A stretch of DNA of 64,000 nt from Planctomycetota bacterium (GCA_030605475.1 JAUWIG010000010.1:1-64000), one strand, 5' to 3'; positions 52,446-62,551 are shown, counted from the stretch's first letter. The notes: generated by a model from the letters alone, not told the origin. Made by a program: numbers and translations.

Positions 52446-53780
52446 ATGTCGTTGGAAAAGCGGAGCTTTGAAGACTATCACGAGGGGGAATTCGGCGTTC
52501 TGAAGGAGGCGGACAGAGAAGTTTATGAGTTAATAACGAGAGAGTACGAAAGGCAGCGAAACACGCTGCAGCTTGTCGCGGCGGAGAATCAATGCTCTCG
52601 GGCGGTTTTGGCGGCCCTTGGCTCGGTTGTTCAGAACAAGACAGCCGAGGGCTTTCCGGGGGCCAGGTATCACGGGGGATGCGAGGTTGTTGACGATATA
52701 GAGAGGCTTGCTGTCGGCAGAGCCAAAGAGGCGTTTGGCGCACAATATGCAAATGTACAGCCGCATTGCGGCACCGGCGCCAACCAAATTGTCCTTACTG
52801 CGTTATTGGAAAGAGGTGATAAGATATTGAGTCTGGGCCTTGGGCAGGGGGGACATTTTTCGCACGGAGCTACGCTTTCCTTGACCGGCGAGTTCTTTGA
52901 TGTAGAAAATTACTACGTCGATAATAGAAGTTTTCTTCTGGATTATAATGTTATCAGGGACAAGGCGGTCGAAGTAAAACCCAAACTCATTATATGTGGT
53001 GCCTCTGCCTACACCAGGACAATAGATTTTGAGAAGTTTAGAGAAATTGCGGACAAGGTGGGGGCATATCTTTTGGCGGATATTTCGCACATATCGGGTT
53101 TGGTGATGGCGGGTGCCCATCCTTCGCCTGTAAATTATGCTCATTTTACGACGACAAGTACGTATAAGCCGGGAGGGCCGAGGGGCGGTCTGATAGTGAT
53201 GGGTGGAGACTATAACCGGAAAACAAAAATCAGGGGAAGGGATTTGGCATTGTGGGAACATATCCAAAGAGCGACATTTCCCGGGGTGCAGGGGACGCCT
53301 TATTTGAACCATATAGCAGCCAAAGCGGTTTTCTTCAAGGAAACACTTTCCGACGAATACAAAGCCAGACAATTCAAAATCATAGAAAATGCCAAAAGAC
53401 TTGCAAGCAGTTTGCTGGATTTGGGATTAGACGTTTTAACGGGCGGGACGGATAACCATATGGTTCTGGTAAACGTGAGTAATTTTCGAGAGGGTTTGAC
53501 GGGTGTGATAGCGCAAAAGTGCCTTGAAGAGTGCGGTATAGTCGTCGATGTGAATAAGCTGCCTTACGATAAGAAAAGTGCGTCGGTTGCCAGCGGTATC
53601 AGATTGGGCACGCCTATCGTTACGAAAAACGGGATGGGGGTGAAAGAGATGGACGAGATATCTGTGCTGATAGACGCGATATTGAAGGCCGTGGAAATCA
53701 TAAGCGAGAGGGAATACAAGATAGACGAGTCCTTCAAGGAAGAGAAAAGAAACGAAGTAAAGGAACTATGCAGTGGGTAA
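52446..53780 (+). CDS. glyA: Serine hydroxymethyltransferase
   Basis: The protein has 444 residues from ATG 52446 (AAGGTG upstream); a GTG at 52428 would add six. PLP enzyme interconverting serine and glycine with tetrahydrofolate. Seen: LVAAENQCSRAVLAALGS, KTAEGFPGARYHGGCE, ANVQPHCGTGAN, GQGGHFSHGA, DISHISGLV and the PLP-Lys in TTSTYKPGGPRGG, where the usual THKT is replaced by TYKP. Immediately behind rseP. Confidence 0.93.
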   Translation: MSLEKRSFEDYHEGEFGVLKEADREVYELITREYERQRNTLQLVAAENQCSRAVLAALGSVVQNKTAEGFPGARYHGGCEVVDDIERLAVGRAKEAFGAQYANVQPHCGTGANQIVLTALLERGDKILSLGLGQGGHFSHGATLSLTGEFFDVENYYVDNRSFLLDYNVIRDKAVEVKPKLIICGASAYTRTIDFEKFREIADKVGAYLLADISHISGLVMAGAHPSPVNYAHFTTTSTYKPGGPRGGLIVMGGDYNRKTKIRGRDLALWEHIQRATFPGVQGTPYLNHIAAKAVFFKETLSDEYKARQFKIIENAKRLASSLLDLGLDVLTGGTDNHMVLVNVSNFREGLTGVIAQKCLEECGIVVDVNKLPYDKKSASVASGIRLGTPIVTKNGMGVKEMDEISVLIDAILKAVEIISEREYKIDESFKEEKRNEVKELCSG

Positions 53781-53927
53781 CAACAACTTAAAAACGAACG
53801 TGCGAAATTTTCCTGATATTACCGATGACCTGTGTGGTAACGGTAGTGGAACTCAAGGCAGAATGTCCCGATTTAGATAAGAAGCTGAAACATATTTGAG
53901 CAAGAGGAGCTAAGGAGATAATAAGAG

Positions 53928-54638
53928 ATGTTCTATGCGTTTGTTAGTAAGGCAGCCCAGCTAATCCCAGCGCCAATAGTCAGGAAGTGTCGGCTTTATA
54001 AATTGGCTGGCCTTTTTCTTAACAAGGCAGAAGAAGAATTAATCTTTAATGAGGTTTTTGTCAGGAAATTAAAACGGAATGAGCACAAGGTATTAGAATA
54101 CTGGAAAAAATATCGTTATTTAGATGAGATACAGCTACGTTGCAATATTACCGAAGACAGTAAAGTTTTAGATGTTGGATGTGGAATAAGTACGGTGTTG
54201 CCTTATGTAAAGGGCGAGAGGTTTGGAATTGACCCATTAGCTGATGAATTTTGGAATATATATGAGTACCCCAAAGACATAAGTATTGGAAAGGGCTTTG
54301 GCGAGAATATACCTTTTCCAGACAAGTATTTCGATGTTGTTTTTTGCTCTAATGCTTTAGACCACGTTGAAGCCCCAGAGAATACGGTTGCTGAAATCCA
54401 TAGGGTATTGAAGGCAGAGGGGCATTTTGTTTTGACTGTAGAGCTTTTCGAGGCAAAAATAAAGAGGGACCCTGCCCATCCTTATGCCTTTACTAAAAAT
54501 GACGTTTGCTCGTTGTTAGAGGGCAGATTTCAGATTATATTTGAGGCTGAATCTCCCTGGATAGGACTGAGAGGTTATTTGGACGGTTCAAGGAAGGCCC
54601 ATAATAAAGAATTGATTATGCTTTCGCAGAAGGTGTAA
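53928..54638 (+). CDS. Class I SAM-dependent methyltransferase
   Basis: The 236-residue protein has motif I VLDVGCGISTVLPYVKG, motif II-like acid in FGIDPLADEF, and DVVFCSNALDHVEAPENTV, which is the pattern of methyltransferase family 11. An N-terminal helical part of about 65 residues precedes the fold. Substrate not readable; its position at the edge of a glycan cluster suggests sugar or lipid methylation. AAGGAG 11 nt upstream. Confidence 0.88.
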   Translation: MFYAFVSKAAQLIPAPIVRKCRLYKLAGLFLNKAEEELIFNEVFVRKLKRNEHKVLEYWKKYRYLDEIQLRCNITEDSKVLDVGCGISTVLPYVKGERFGIDPLADEFWNIYEYPKDISIGKGFGENIPFPDKYFDVVFCSNALDHVEAPENTVAEIHRVLKAEGHFVLTVELFEAKIKRDPAHPYAFTKNDVCSLLEGRFQIIFEAESPWIGLRGYLDGSRKAHNKELIMLSQKV

Positions 54639-54698
54639 TTTTTGCCTGCCGTCCGGTTTCGGGTGGCGTCAGGGGTATTATCTAATCAATCCTTTCGT

Positions 54699-55715
54699 TC
54701 ACTTTGCAAGGGGAGCGTGCTGTTGTGAACGGATGGTCCAAGAGACTTGATAAACGGCTCCTATGATGCCCAGGAAGATTTTACCGGAAAAGATTATCAA
54801 CGACATTAGTAATGCTGATGGAGCGCTGACGCCATAGAGTGCCAGTGCTTCAACGAGCGCGACCTCTCTGACGCCCAGATTGGCGAGTGATATGGGCAAT
54901 CTGCCGAGAAAGAGAATCATTGCACATTGCCAGAGAAGTACAACCGGAGAGATGGTTATACCAGCTGCCTTGGCGGCAAAGATGTAGGTGATTATTCCGT
55001 AGGTTATTGAGCCCGCGAGGGCTAAAAGGAACATTTTCCAGTGAAATAACCACCCTGCAGTCTGGAATGTAGAGAGCTGTTCGAGGATTTTTTGGCCCGT
55101 TCGGCGAACTGTTGATGGAAAAGGCCTTAGCAGAAACCCGAGAGCTTTAATAACTTTGCCGCCTGTTCGACTGTTCAACAGCAGCAGGGACGTGAGAATT
55201 ATTGTTATTAGCAATACTGCGCAAACGGCAGGCAATATCCACCGATTCTTTGTGTCGGGCAGTAAGAGTGATGTGGGATTTGTGACCATTAGCGCAGCGA
55301 GCCCGAGTGCCATTATAACAACCATTGTTGACAGTTGATTGTATACCATGCTGCTGAGAACGTTGCTTCCCTTTCCGGTATGCTGTTTTAGAATGTACCA
55401 TTTGATGGACGTGTCCAATATGCCTGGCAGAGTCATACTGTAAAGTGAGGTAACTGCACTTGCACCGAATACTTTGCCGGTGCCGATCTCACATTCCTGT
55501 TTTTTCAAAATGAGCTGCATTTTTATTGAGCTGAGCCAGAAAGTTATTACGGTCAGTACCCAAACAGCTATCAAAAATCCCCACCTTGCCGTTTTTATGG
55601 TCTGCCAGAACTGCTGAAGGTCAATCCGGCTGAAGACCCATACCAGCAATGCCGTTGTGATGAGAATTCTGATAAGAAGTTTAGCAATCTTTTTGTTTTT
55701 GTCGCGAAGGCTCAC
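54699..55715 (-). CDS. Lysylphosphatidylglycerol synthase TM-region (UPF0104) protein
   Basis: The 338-residue polytopic protein has about eight helices. FARWGFLIAVWVLTVITFWL-type and PISLANLGVREVALVEALAL (seen as LANLGVREVALVEAL) are features of the UPF0104/AglD-like flippase or lysyltransferase TM family. It might move a polyprenyl-linked intermediate in the glycan pathway around it; inferred from context. Confidence 0.87.
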   Translation of the reverse strand: MSLRDKNKKIAKLLIRILITTALLVWVFSRIDLQQFWQTIKTARWGFLIAVWVLTVITFWLSSIKMQLILKKQECEIGTGKVFGASAVTSLYSMTLPGILDTSIKWYILKQHTGKGSNVLSSMVYNQLSTMVVIMALGLAALMVTNPTSLLLPDTKNRWILPAVCAVLLITIILTSLLLLNSRTGGKVIKALGFLLRPFPSTVRRTGQKILEQLSTFQTAGWLFHWKMFLLALAGSITYGIITYIFAAKAAGITISPVVLLWQCAMILFLGRLPISLANLGVREVALVEALALYGVSAPSALLMSLIIFSGKIFLGIIGAVYQVSWTIRSQQHAPLAK

Positions 55716-55743
55716 TTTATATGCCTTATCCGGCCGGCTATTG

Positions 55744-56976
55744 TTACTTTTGTTTTATAATGCCTTTTACAAAATCGATTATTCTTTTGCCGGCCAGGTC
55801 GTCCTGATATTTGAAAAACAGATTTTTCACAAACAATCTTTCTTTTGCAAAATATTCCTTGTTGTTAAGCAGATTAAGGACTTCTTTTTTGAAATCCAGG
55901 AAATTTGCAACCTTTGGACCTGGAGTGACGCTGTCGTATTCGTATAGAAGCCCAACCTCAGATTCGTATTTTTGGAGGTCATAAGGGATAAACATAACCG
56001 GTTTGTCTGTTAGTAAGAAGTCGTAGTACACGCCTGAGTAGTCGGTTATTACAAGGTCAACCCTGCTGAAAATGGTATTGATATCCGCTAACCGGTCGTG
56101 ATTTAAGACCCTGATATTTTTCAAGTTATTGAATTCGTTCGAATCCCAGGTCCTTTTATATATTTTACTGGCTTTTGAAACGGTACTTGCACTATGGCCT
56201 CTTAGGATAAGCAGAATGTTGTTCTCGGTAAGAAATTTCTCCAACTCGGTTACGTTGAAGTCGTCGAAAGGGAAAAATTTGGGTGGCTCATTATTTCTAA
56301 AGGTGGGAGCGTAAAGCACAACTGATTTATAATCATTAAGGTATGAAAAGCTTTCGTTCAGATAATTATAGTTTAAGATATCATTTCTCGGCATTCCGGT
56401 TACGATTACTTTTTCGTGAGATATATTGAATTCTTTGGACAGCATAAACTTTTCGACTGTTGACGATGCTGTAATATAGCTGTACTTATTTTTGTACAGG
56501 AGCTCAGCAAGATGAAATGCCGGGTGTCTTCTGGCGTTGCTGCAGTATTCGATTCTTTTTAGTGTTACCCCGTGGTAGAGGTTAATGTTCAAGTGCCTTT
56601 TCGTCAGAAAATAATATACGTCGGTGAGATGGATGGAGGTGAAGACGACTTTGGCTCTTAAAATTGTAAAAAATCCCTTTAAAGACCTGGCGTATATTAC
56701 GTTGTCCGGGAATTGTGATTTTAGTTTGAGATAGAGTTCTTTATTTGCAGTCACCCAGTAGTGTTTGATTTGAGGCTCGTGTTTCATAGCGTATTCAAAC
56801 AGGAACCTGCTGTTTTCGCCGTAAAGCTCACCGGCAAAAGCGCCGTAGATGAATATGTTTTTGTTCTTCGGGATTAGCCAGTCGATGAGAAATAGGGGGA
56901 GCGGTCTTGTGAATTCTGTTTTAATAAGACTAAGCAGCGCTTTGAGCTCTATAGTTCTTTTGGGCCTGTTCGACAT
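55744..56976 (-). CDS. CDP-glycerol glycerophosphotransferase family protein
   Basis: The protein has 410 residues from ATG 56976; a GTG eight codons earlier is closer to the ribosome site GAAGGG. Hallmarks of the TagB/TagF family: FGAFAGELYGENSRFLFEY-like start (IYGAFAGELYGENSRF), LYHGVTLKRIEY, VTGMPRNDILN, LILRGHS, and ITDYSGVYYDFLLTDKPV. It transfers polyol phosphate from CDP-glycerol or CDP-ribitol. In a diderm bacterium this is more likely for capsule or surface polymer than for teichoic acid. Confidence 0.9.
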   Translation of the reverse strand: MSNRPKRTIELKALLSLIKTEFTRPLPLFLIDWLIPKNKNIFIYGAFAGELYGENSRFLFEYAMKHEPQIKHYWVTANKELYLKLKSQFPDNVIYARSLKGFFTILRAKVVFTSIHLTDVYYFLTKRHLNINLYHGVTLKRIEYCSNARRHPAFHLAELLYKNKYSYITASSTVEKFMLSKEFNISHEKVIVTGMPRNDILNYNYLNESFSYLNDYKSVVLYAPTFRNNEPPKFFPFDDFNVTELEKFLTENNILLILRGHSASTVSKASKIYKRTWDSNEFNNLKNIRVLNHDRLADINTIFSRVDLVITDYSGVYYDFLLTDKPVMFIPYDLQKYESEVGLLYEYDSVTPGPKVANFLDFKKEVLNLLNNKEYFAKERLFVKNLFFKYQDDLAGKRIIDFVKGIIKQK

Positions 56977-57064
56977 TGTAATTTTACCCTTCGATAACAC
57001 TAATACGATATTATCGGGTATTTAAAGAATTTCTGACAAGAAATTCTATACATTTTAACCCAAA

Positions 57065-57658
57065 TCATTGCGCAATTGCCAGGTAGGCCCAGGGGAAACA
57101 CCAGGAGTTGAGGCTGACAGTTTTGATATCGGTAAATCCGGCATCTTTTAGCTTTTCAATAATCTGTTTTTTGCTGTATGTGTACTTGTTTACTCCTCTT
57201 ATCAGCCTGGCAATCGTTACGTAGAAAGAGCCGAATCCATAAGTGGCAATAACGGTTGTCATCAACTTTCCGCCGTTGTTGAGGACAGCTTTGGCTTCGG
57301 TGAAGAAGCCCTGCAGCTGGTCGGTATTTAAATAATCTGTCATCCAGGTTGACAGGACGATATCGAATTTTTCTCCTTCGACCAGCGCACTCAATTTAGC
57401 AGCATCGCCCTTGTGAACGGTAATGGGCAGTTGGCATAAGTGCGGATTCTGGTCGACGCCGACCACAGTATTTTTGTCCAGCAGCAATTTGGTATAAGAA
57501 CCTGTGCCAAGGCCGACATCCAAAACTTTTTTATTTTCTATCTGAGAGACAGCGGGTATCAATTTTCTGTCCGCCGGGATACGGCATAGATAATGCATTA
57601 TTGTTTTCTTATCATACCGCTTTGCCGTCATTGCTTTATATCTCTCATATCCTACCAT
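57065..57658 (-). CDS. Class I SAM-dependent methyltransferase
   Basis: The 197-residue protein has KVLDVGLGTGSYTKLLLDKN, VVGVDQNPHLC, FDIVLSTWMTDYLN as SAM-binding strands. The N-terminus MVGYERYKAMTAKRYDKKTI is typical of small sugar/lipid methyltransferases. Its start overlaps the end of the deacetylase gene by 14 bp, so it belongs to that transcript. Confidence 0.88.
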   Translation of the reverse strand: MVGYERYKAMTAKRYDKKTIMHYLCRIPADRKLIPAVSQIENKKVLDVGLGTGSYTKLLLDKNTVVGVDQNPHLCQLPITVHKGDAAKLSALVEGEKFDIVLSTWMTDYLNTDQLQGFFTEAKAVLNNGGKLMTTVIATYGFGSFYVTIARLIRGVNKYTYSKKQIIEKLKDAGFTDIKTVSLNSWCFPWAYLAIAQ

Positions 57659-58529
57659 TATAAACCTCCAGTAGTGTTTTGCTTTCGAAGTTTAGGTTTT
57701 GCAGATATTCGAAAATGTTCTTTAGCTTTTTCAAAAATCTTTTCCGGCCCATTTTAGTTCTGACGTAGGGACTGGCCTTTGGGATTGTCTCCATACTGTG
57801 AAACATCATATTCAGCACGACAGGGGTCTGGTTTTTGGGAGTGAATTTATCGATTAGCCTTTTCATTTCGAAGCAAGTCATTATCGAAGGCCTTAGCCAT
57901 TTGTAACAAAACCATTTGTCCGGCAGCAGCCAAAGTCGTTTTTTTTCGATAGTAACCGGGACCTCCAGCAGTTTTCCGTTTTCAATCCAGTAGGGCTGAA
58001 CAGGATAGTCTCTGAAATCCGGTCCACCTTTAGACTGCCAGTTTATGTGCGGTGTAACACTCGTATCGACTTTGTAATCCAACTTAACCAACCATTTTAA
58101 CGTGTCACTGTCGGCGCCGAACCTGGCTGCCCTGTAACTTTTCGGATGATATCCAAAGCATTCGTTAAAAAGCTCTGTTATAGATTTGATTTTTGCAAAC
58201 TCCGATTCGTCAGGCAAATTACAGGGGAACTGGGAACTTTGTGTCCCGGCGGGATTTTCATATTTTAATTCAGGCCCAATATATTCTGAATGCAGATGTG
58301 TTCCCAGCTCACAGTTTTTCAGTGCTTTTAAGATTTCGACGCTTTGGTGGTGCTTCAAGACCTCCGGCGAAATAAGATACGTCGGTCTTACGCCACATTC
58401 TTCAAAAAGCGGATGTAGAATTTTGGCGATACCCATCTCGATATTTACGAAAGCCAGCGGGTCCGAGCGTTGCCATTTTACGCTGCAATCGGGCTCAACA
58501 TCAATTGTAACACAAAACCATCTCTTCAT
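57645..58529 (-). CDS. Polysaccharide deacetylase-like protein
   Basis: The protein has 294 residues from ATG 58529; starting there leaves 13 bp after the glycosyltransferase, whereas an earlier start would overlap it. RWFCVTIDVEPDCSVKW carries the first catalytic Asp, GTHLHSEYIG the metal-binding His pair (H-x-H), and RAARFGADSDTLKWL the Arg-containing motif 3, all of the NodB-like deacetylase fold. It would remove acyl groups from a surface glycan. Overlaps the next methyltransferase. Confidence 0.85.
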   Translation of the reverse strand: MKRWFCVTIDVEPDCSVKWQRSDPLAFVNIEMGIAKILHPLFEECGVRPTYLISPEVLKHHQSVEILKALKNCELGTHLHSEYIGPELKYENPAGTQSSQFPCNLPDESEFAKIKSITELFNECFGYHPKSYRAARFGADSDTLKWLVKLDYKVDTSVTPHINWQSKGGPDFRDYPVQPYWIENGKLLEVPVTIEKKRLWLLPDKWFCYKWLRPSIMTCFEMKRLIDKFTPKNQTPVVLNMMFHSMETIPKASPYVRTKMGRKRFLKKLKNIFEYLQNLNFESKTLLEVYNGRI

Positions 58530-58542
58530 TCTAAAGGCCTTT

Positions 58543-59667
58543 TCAACATTTTTTGATGACCTTGTGGTAGATTTCGACATACTGATTTACGACATTATCC
58601 CAGCTAAACCGCTGCACGCGTTCGAGAGCTGCCGCTGCCAATTGTTGACGCAGCTGGTCTGATGAAATCAATTTTTCCAGATTGCTGCGAATTCCTTCTA
58701 CATCTTGCGGTTGAACCAACAAAGCGGCATCACCGACTACTTCCGGGCATCCGCCAGCCGTGCTGGTAATTATTGCCATTCCCGCTGACATTGCCTCCAG
58801 CAAGACGGTGGGGAAATTCTCCGCTTCCGAAGGGAAGACAAATATCGAGCTTTTGTTAAATAACTCGTAGAATCTGCGGTCACTTTTATCGAGCCAGCCC
58901 CAGAATTTAATGGGGGTTTTCGCGTCTTCGGCAAGCAGTTTCAGCTCCGTGAGGTACGGCCCCTGGCCAATAACATTTACCTGCCAATCCAGGTCCATAG
59001 TCTTTATAGCTTTGATTACATATTGAAAACCCTTGAAGTTGAAAATTCGGCTGCACATTAATATGCTGTTTGTTTTCTCCGCCGGCTTAAATTGGTCGGT
59101 ATAAATGCCATTCGGGACGACAGAGACCCGCGCATCAGGGCAGTTTTTTATAATCGATGTTTTCAGGAATTCGCTCGGCGAGGTCAAAGCAGGACTGTTT
59201 CGCGCCAGGAAACGCCACGCCGGCGTAACGAGCCTGTGAACTAAAGCAAATCTGTCAGGATTGTGGCCGGGGACATCAGTTCCGTGACAGGTAATCAAAA
59301 ATGGTATGCCTGTAATTTTACTGACCATCCAGGCTAATGGTCCGCCAGGGACAATAAAATGACAGTGAATGATGTCATATTTTACCTTTTTTGCCAGACG
59401 CAGGGTCTTTCTGATTGCACCCGGCAGATATGTTGCCAATTCGTGGGTATAGCAAATATTGGGCCTTTTACGAAGTGCAGGTGTTCTGTATATGTTCATG
59501 CCTTCGAGGGTTTCAAATCGAGGAAGGTTACCGTAGTGCATCGTCACCACATCAACGCGATGTCCCCGGTGTACCAGGTGTTTGCATAGTTCAAAAGTAA
59601 CCGGCGCCGCTCCGCCTCCTACGGGCGGGAACTCGTGATTGAGGGTAAGTATTTTTAATTTTGACAC
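58543..59667 (-). CDS. Glycosyltransferase family 4 protein
   Basis: The 374-residue GT-B protein starts LKILTLNHEFPPVGGGAAPV, with an HCHFIVPGG loop, SVVPNGI, and the C-terminal nucleotide-sugar site FPSEAENFPTVLLEAMSAGM with the EX7E pair. Retaining enzyme adding a sugar to a surface glycan. GTG start, 2 bp behind the GT-C gene. Confidence 0.93.
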   Translation of the reverse strand: MSKLKILTLNHEFPPVGGGAAPVTFELCKHLVHRGHRVDVVTMHYGNLPRFETLEGMNIYRTPALRKRPNICYTHELATYLPGAIRKTLRLAKKVKYDIIHCHFIVPGGPLAWMVSKITGIPFLITCHGTDVPGHNPDRFALVHRLVTPAWRFLARNSPALTSPSEFLKTSIIKNCPDARVSVVPNGIYTDQFKPAEKTNSILMCSRIFNFKGFQYVIKAIKTMDLDWQVNVIGQGPYLTELKLLAEDAKTPIKFWGWLDKSDRRFYELFNKSSIFVFPSEAENFPTVLLEAMSAGMAIITSTAGGCPEVVGDAALLVQPQDVEGIRSNLEKLISSDQLRQQLAAAALERVQRFSWDNVVNQYVEIYHKVIKKC

Positions 59668-59669
59668 CG

Positions 59670-61571
59670 CTATTGCAACCCCTTGTTTGCCGCTGGGTCT
59701 TTAAGCTGGAATAAAACATGCTGACCGAACGGCTGAACGATTTTGTAATTTTTCATAACGAATTCTCTAAACGGCTGCATTGCCTCGTACCTTTGTGCCT
59801 CGTCTTCGCCGAATTCCTTAAAGCGTTTGTTGGTGCGCAGCACTTGTGTCCACCACTTATCATACACTGCGATTGCAGCTTTATCCGGTGGTAGAAATCC
59901 TTTTGGTGTTTGAGGCCACAGTTCCAGAGGAGGTCTGTTCCAGGGGAAATGGATTTTACGACTATCAACAATAAACTTTGGCGGGTCCTGCTCAAATTCG
60001 GCCAGCAGGGTGGCTATCAGCTCATTAAGAGCCTCGAGTGTTTTCGTGTGCATCTCACTCATAAAGGCATGAGTGGCCGGACTTAGTCTCTGGGCCTTAA
60101 CATATATTCCCGGATACCAGCCCCAGATGTAAATTTTGTCTGTTGGTTCAGAATGCAGACGGATATATTCACCTACGGTTTCCCACGGGCCTTTAAGATT
60201 ATCGCAGCGTCGCCGTGAGATTTCATTTAGTTTTTGTGCATAACCTCTACGTTTTCTGCCGTAATCTTTGCCTGAATGAGGGCTTTTTTCTATGCCGAAG
60301 AATATGTGCCATGACATTGCTATCATACAGATGAAAGCTGCGAGGCCGATGAGTCTCCATTTGGTCTTATCGCGATGACAGTTATCGGGAATGCTTCTGA
60401 GCTTGTCGGCATAGACGGCAATTAGGTATCCTCCCAGCATTGCGGCGGAGGCGTTTAACGGCAGATAATATTGCTCGTATGAACGCGGGCTGACCCAGAC
60501 AAGGGCCATATCCAGAAGCCACCACAAGGCAAAGAGCAGAACGAATCGGTCATAATTTTTCTTTTGTTCCTCTTTTAGTTTACCCAGCGAGCTGAGGATT
60601 ATTCTGCTAATGCGGGTGATTATCGAACCTGTCGCTAAAGCTATCGGCAGTATCAGCAGGCTGTAATAGCGGATTACTCTTGGCCACTGCGTAGAGAATC
60701 CATGAAGCTGGCGAGCTTTGCTAATATATGTGCTGACTTTTACTCCTTCGATGGGTACAAATAACCGTATTAGTGTGGCATATGGCCAATAAATTATCGG
60801 TGCCCGTTCGGCTGCCAGCCATATAAGTAGTGGCGCCAATGACACCGCAGCGCCGGTCAACAGCAGGCCGATGTCTGCGGCAGTTTGTTTCCAGGTTCTG
60901 TGCCTGAGTATGAGCTGGGTCAGCACAAACAGGCCTATCGCGCCTATGATGGAGACCCCTGTCTGCTTAAACAAAGGTGTCCAGGCGGCAAGGGCGCCAG
61001 CCAGGACGGCGTACCACCATCCGCCGCCCAACTGCCGCAATACAAGAGAGCTTATTGCCATCACCGCAAGGGCAATCATATATTGTTCTTTGACGTTGCC
61101 GAACTTTGCGATGAGCGGTGCTGAAAGGTAAATTGAGGCGACGATAACCGCCACGGCGGCAGGCAGCGTGCCAAAGAGTTTTCGCATAGCAATGAACATC
61201 AGGACGAGTGCGGCTGCCTGAAGAATCATTTGCATAGACTTCGGCCCAATTTCATTATATCCCGAAAGCCAGACGCCGACAATATTGACCACCAGTGTTC
61301 CCAGTTCGGCGCCTGGTTTTTCCTCGGTGCCCATTCCGGCACCGTCAAGTATGTGTTTTGCTGAATAGACATAGGAACCGCTGTCAAAAGCTCCGGGCGA
61401 GTTGAATTCAATGTATTTTCCGAGGCCGAAAGGTATTGCCGCCAGAATTGCTACTATGGCAAAAACCACGAACTTTTTTTTTATTTGTTGTTTGGCGGGA
61501 GATAGTATTTTTTGTTTGCGTGGTTTTGTTTGTTTTTTTGAGAGCCTGTTCTTTCTGGCGGATTTAGTCAT
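59670..61571 (-). CDS. Polytopic GT-C (PMT/ArnT-like) glycosyltransferase
   Basis: The 633-residue protein has about eleven transmembrane helices and an N-terminal lysine-rich head. After the first helix comes YIEFNSPGAFDSGSYVYSAK, where an acidic residue matches the GT-C outer loop; ISAPLIAKFGNVKEQYMIAL-like sequence follows (as PLIAKFGNVKEQYM). A large C-terminal outer part of about 200 residues ends it. Would use a polyprenyl-phosphate sugar, likely made by the adjacent GT2. Its ATG overlaps the GT2 stop (ATGA). Confidence 0.85.
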   Translation of the reverse strand: MTKSARKNRLSKKQTKPRKQKILSPAKQQIKKKFVVFAIVAILAAIPFGLGKYIEFNSPGAFDSGSYVYSAKHILDGAGMGTEEKPGAELGTLVVNIVGVWLSGYNEIGPKSMQMILQAAALVLMFIAMRKLFGTLPAAVAVIVASIYLSAPLIAKFGNVKEQYMIALAVMAISSLVLRQLGGGWWYAVLAGALAAWTPLFKQTGVSIIGAIGLFVLTQLILRHRTWKQTAADIGLLLTGAAVSLAPLLIWLAAERAPIIYWPYATLIRLFVPIEGVKVSTYISKARQLHGFSTQWPRVIRYYSLLILPIALATGSIITRISRIILSSLGKLKEEQKKNYDRFVLLFALWWLLDMALVWVSPRSYEQYYLPLNASAAMLGGYLIAVYADKLRSIPDNCHRDKTKWRLIGLAAFICMIAMSWHIFFGIEKSPHSGKDYGRKRRGYAQKLNEISRRRCDNLKGPWETVGEYIRLHSEPTDKIYIWGWYPGIYVKAQRLSPATHAFMSEMHTKTLEALNELIATLLAEFEQDPPKFIVDSRKIHFPWNRPPLELWPQTPKGFLPPDKAAIAVYDKWWTQVLRTNKRFKEFGEDEAQRYEAMQPFREFVMKNYKIVQPFGQHVLFQLKDPAANKGLQ

Positions 61572-62551
61572 TTTTCATCTCCGCTGTCGCCAGGCGATTC
61601 GAGGATGTCTTTGATGACGTAAGTTGGGCGATTTTGTGATTCGTGATATGTGCGGACAAGAAGCTCTGCGAGCAGGCCCATCAAAATGAACTGAATGGTA
61701 GCAGTAATCAGCATCGCCGTTAGGACCAATAGCGGGTTTCGGTTCATAGCCAGATGTGAAGCAGAGATGAATTTTTGATAAATCACGGCCAATCCTGAGA
61801 CAATTGCTCCGAGCGCACTTGCCAGGCCCATACCGCCAAAGATGTAGATTGGCTTTGTGGAGAATGAGCCGAGGAACTTGACGGTGATGAGGTCTAATAT
61901 CACTTTCAATGTTCGTCCGAGTCCGTATTTGGCGGTTCCTGCGGTTCTTGGTCTGTGGTTGACTACCATTTCGGTGATTCTGGCGCCGCTCCAGCTTGCC
62001 AGGGCAGGTATGAACCGGTGCATTTCGCCGTACAGTTTTGTTTGTGCCAGGACTTCCCTGCGGTATGCTTTAAGCGTGCAGCCGAAATCGTGGAGTTTGA
62101 CGCCTGTAATTTTTGCGGTTAGCCAATTTGCGATTGTTGAAGGCAACAGTCTTGTGACGGCGTTATCGTGTCTTTTTTTTCTCCATCCGCTTACGACATC
62201 AAATCCTTCGTTTAGTTTTGTAATCATTTTTGGTATGTCGGCGGGGTCGTTTTGTAAATCGGCGTCAATTGCAATGATAATTTCGCCTCGTGCATAGGCG
62301 AAGCCGGCACTAAGTGCAGCAGTTTGACCGAAGTTTTTGCGAAGGCGAATGACCCGCAGTTTGGAGTCGGCCTTTTGCAGCCGAGTTAGTACAGTGAAGC
62401 TATTGTCGGTGCTGCCGTCGTCAACGAATATTGTTTCGTAGTCGTATTTGTCGGAGAGTGTTTTTGTAATTTGCTCATAAAGTGGGCCTATATTATCCTG
62501 CTCATCCAGCAGCGGCACTACTACTGATACTTCGGGGCTTTGTCTGTCCAT
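61568..62551 (-). CDS. Family 2 glycosyltransferase, polyprenyl-phosphate type
   Basis: The 327-residue protein starts VSVVVPLLDEQDNI, with FVDDGSTDNS, the DxD site AIDADLQNDP, the RKNFGQTAALSAG region, and two C-terminal transmembrane helices. This is the DPM1/GtrB/ArnC architecture that charges undecaprenyl phosphate with a sugar. First gene of the minus-strand glycan run; passes its product to the overlapping GT-C gene. Confidence 0.92.
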   Translation of the reverse strand: MDRQSPEVSVVVPLLDEQDNIGPLYEQITKTLSDKYDYETIFVDDGSTDNSFTVLTRLQKADSKLRVIRLRKNFGQTAALSAGFAYARGEIIIAIDADLQNDPADIPKMITKLNEGFDVVSGWRKKRHDNAVTRLLPSTIANWLTAKITGVKLHDFGCTLKAYRREVLAQTKLYGEMHRFIPALASWSGARITEMVVNHRPRTAGTAKYGLGRTLKVILDLITVKFLGSFSTKPIYIFGGMGLASALGAIVSGLAVIYQKFISASHLAMNRNPLLVLTAMLITATIQFILMGLLAELLVRTYHESQNRPTYVIKDILESPGDSGDEK

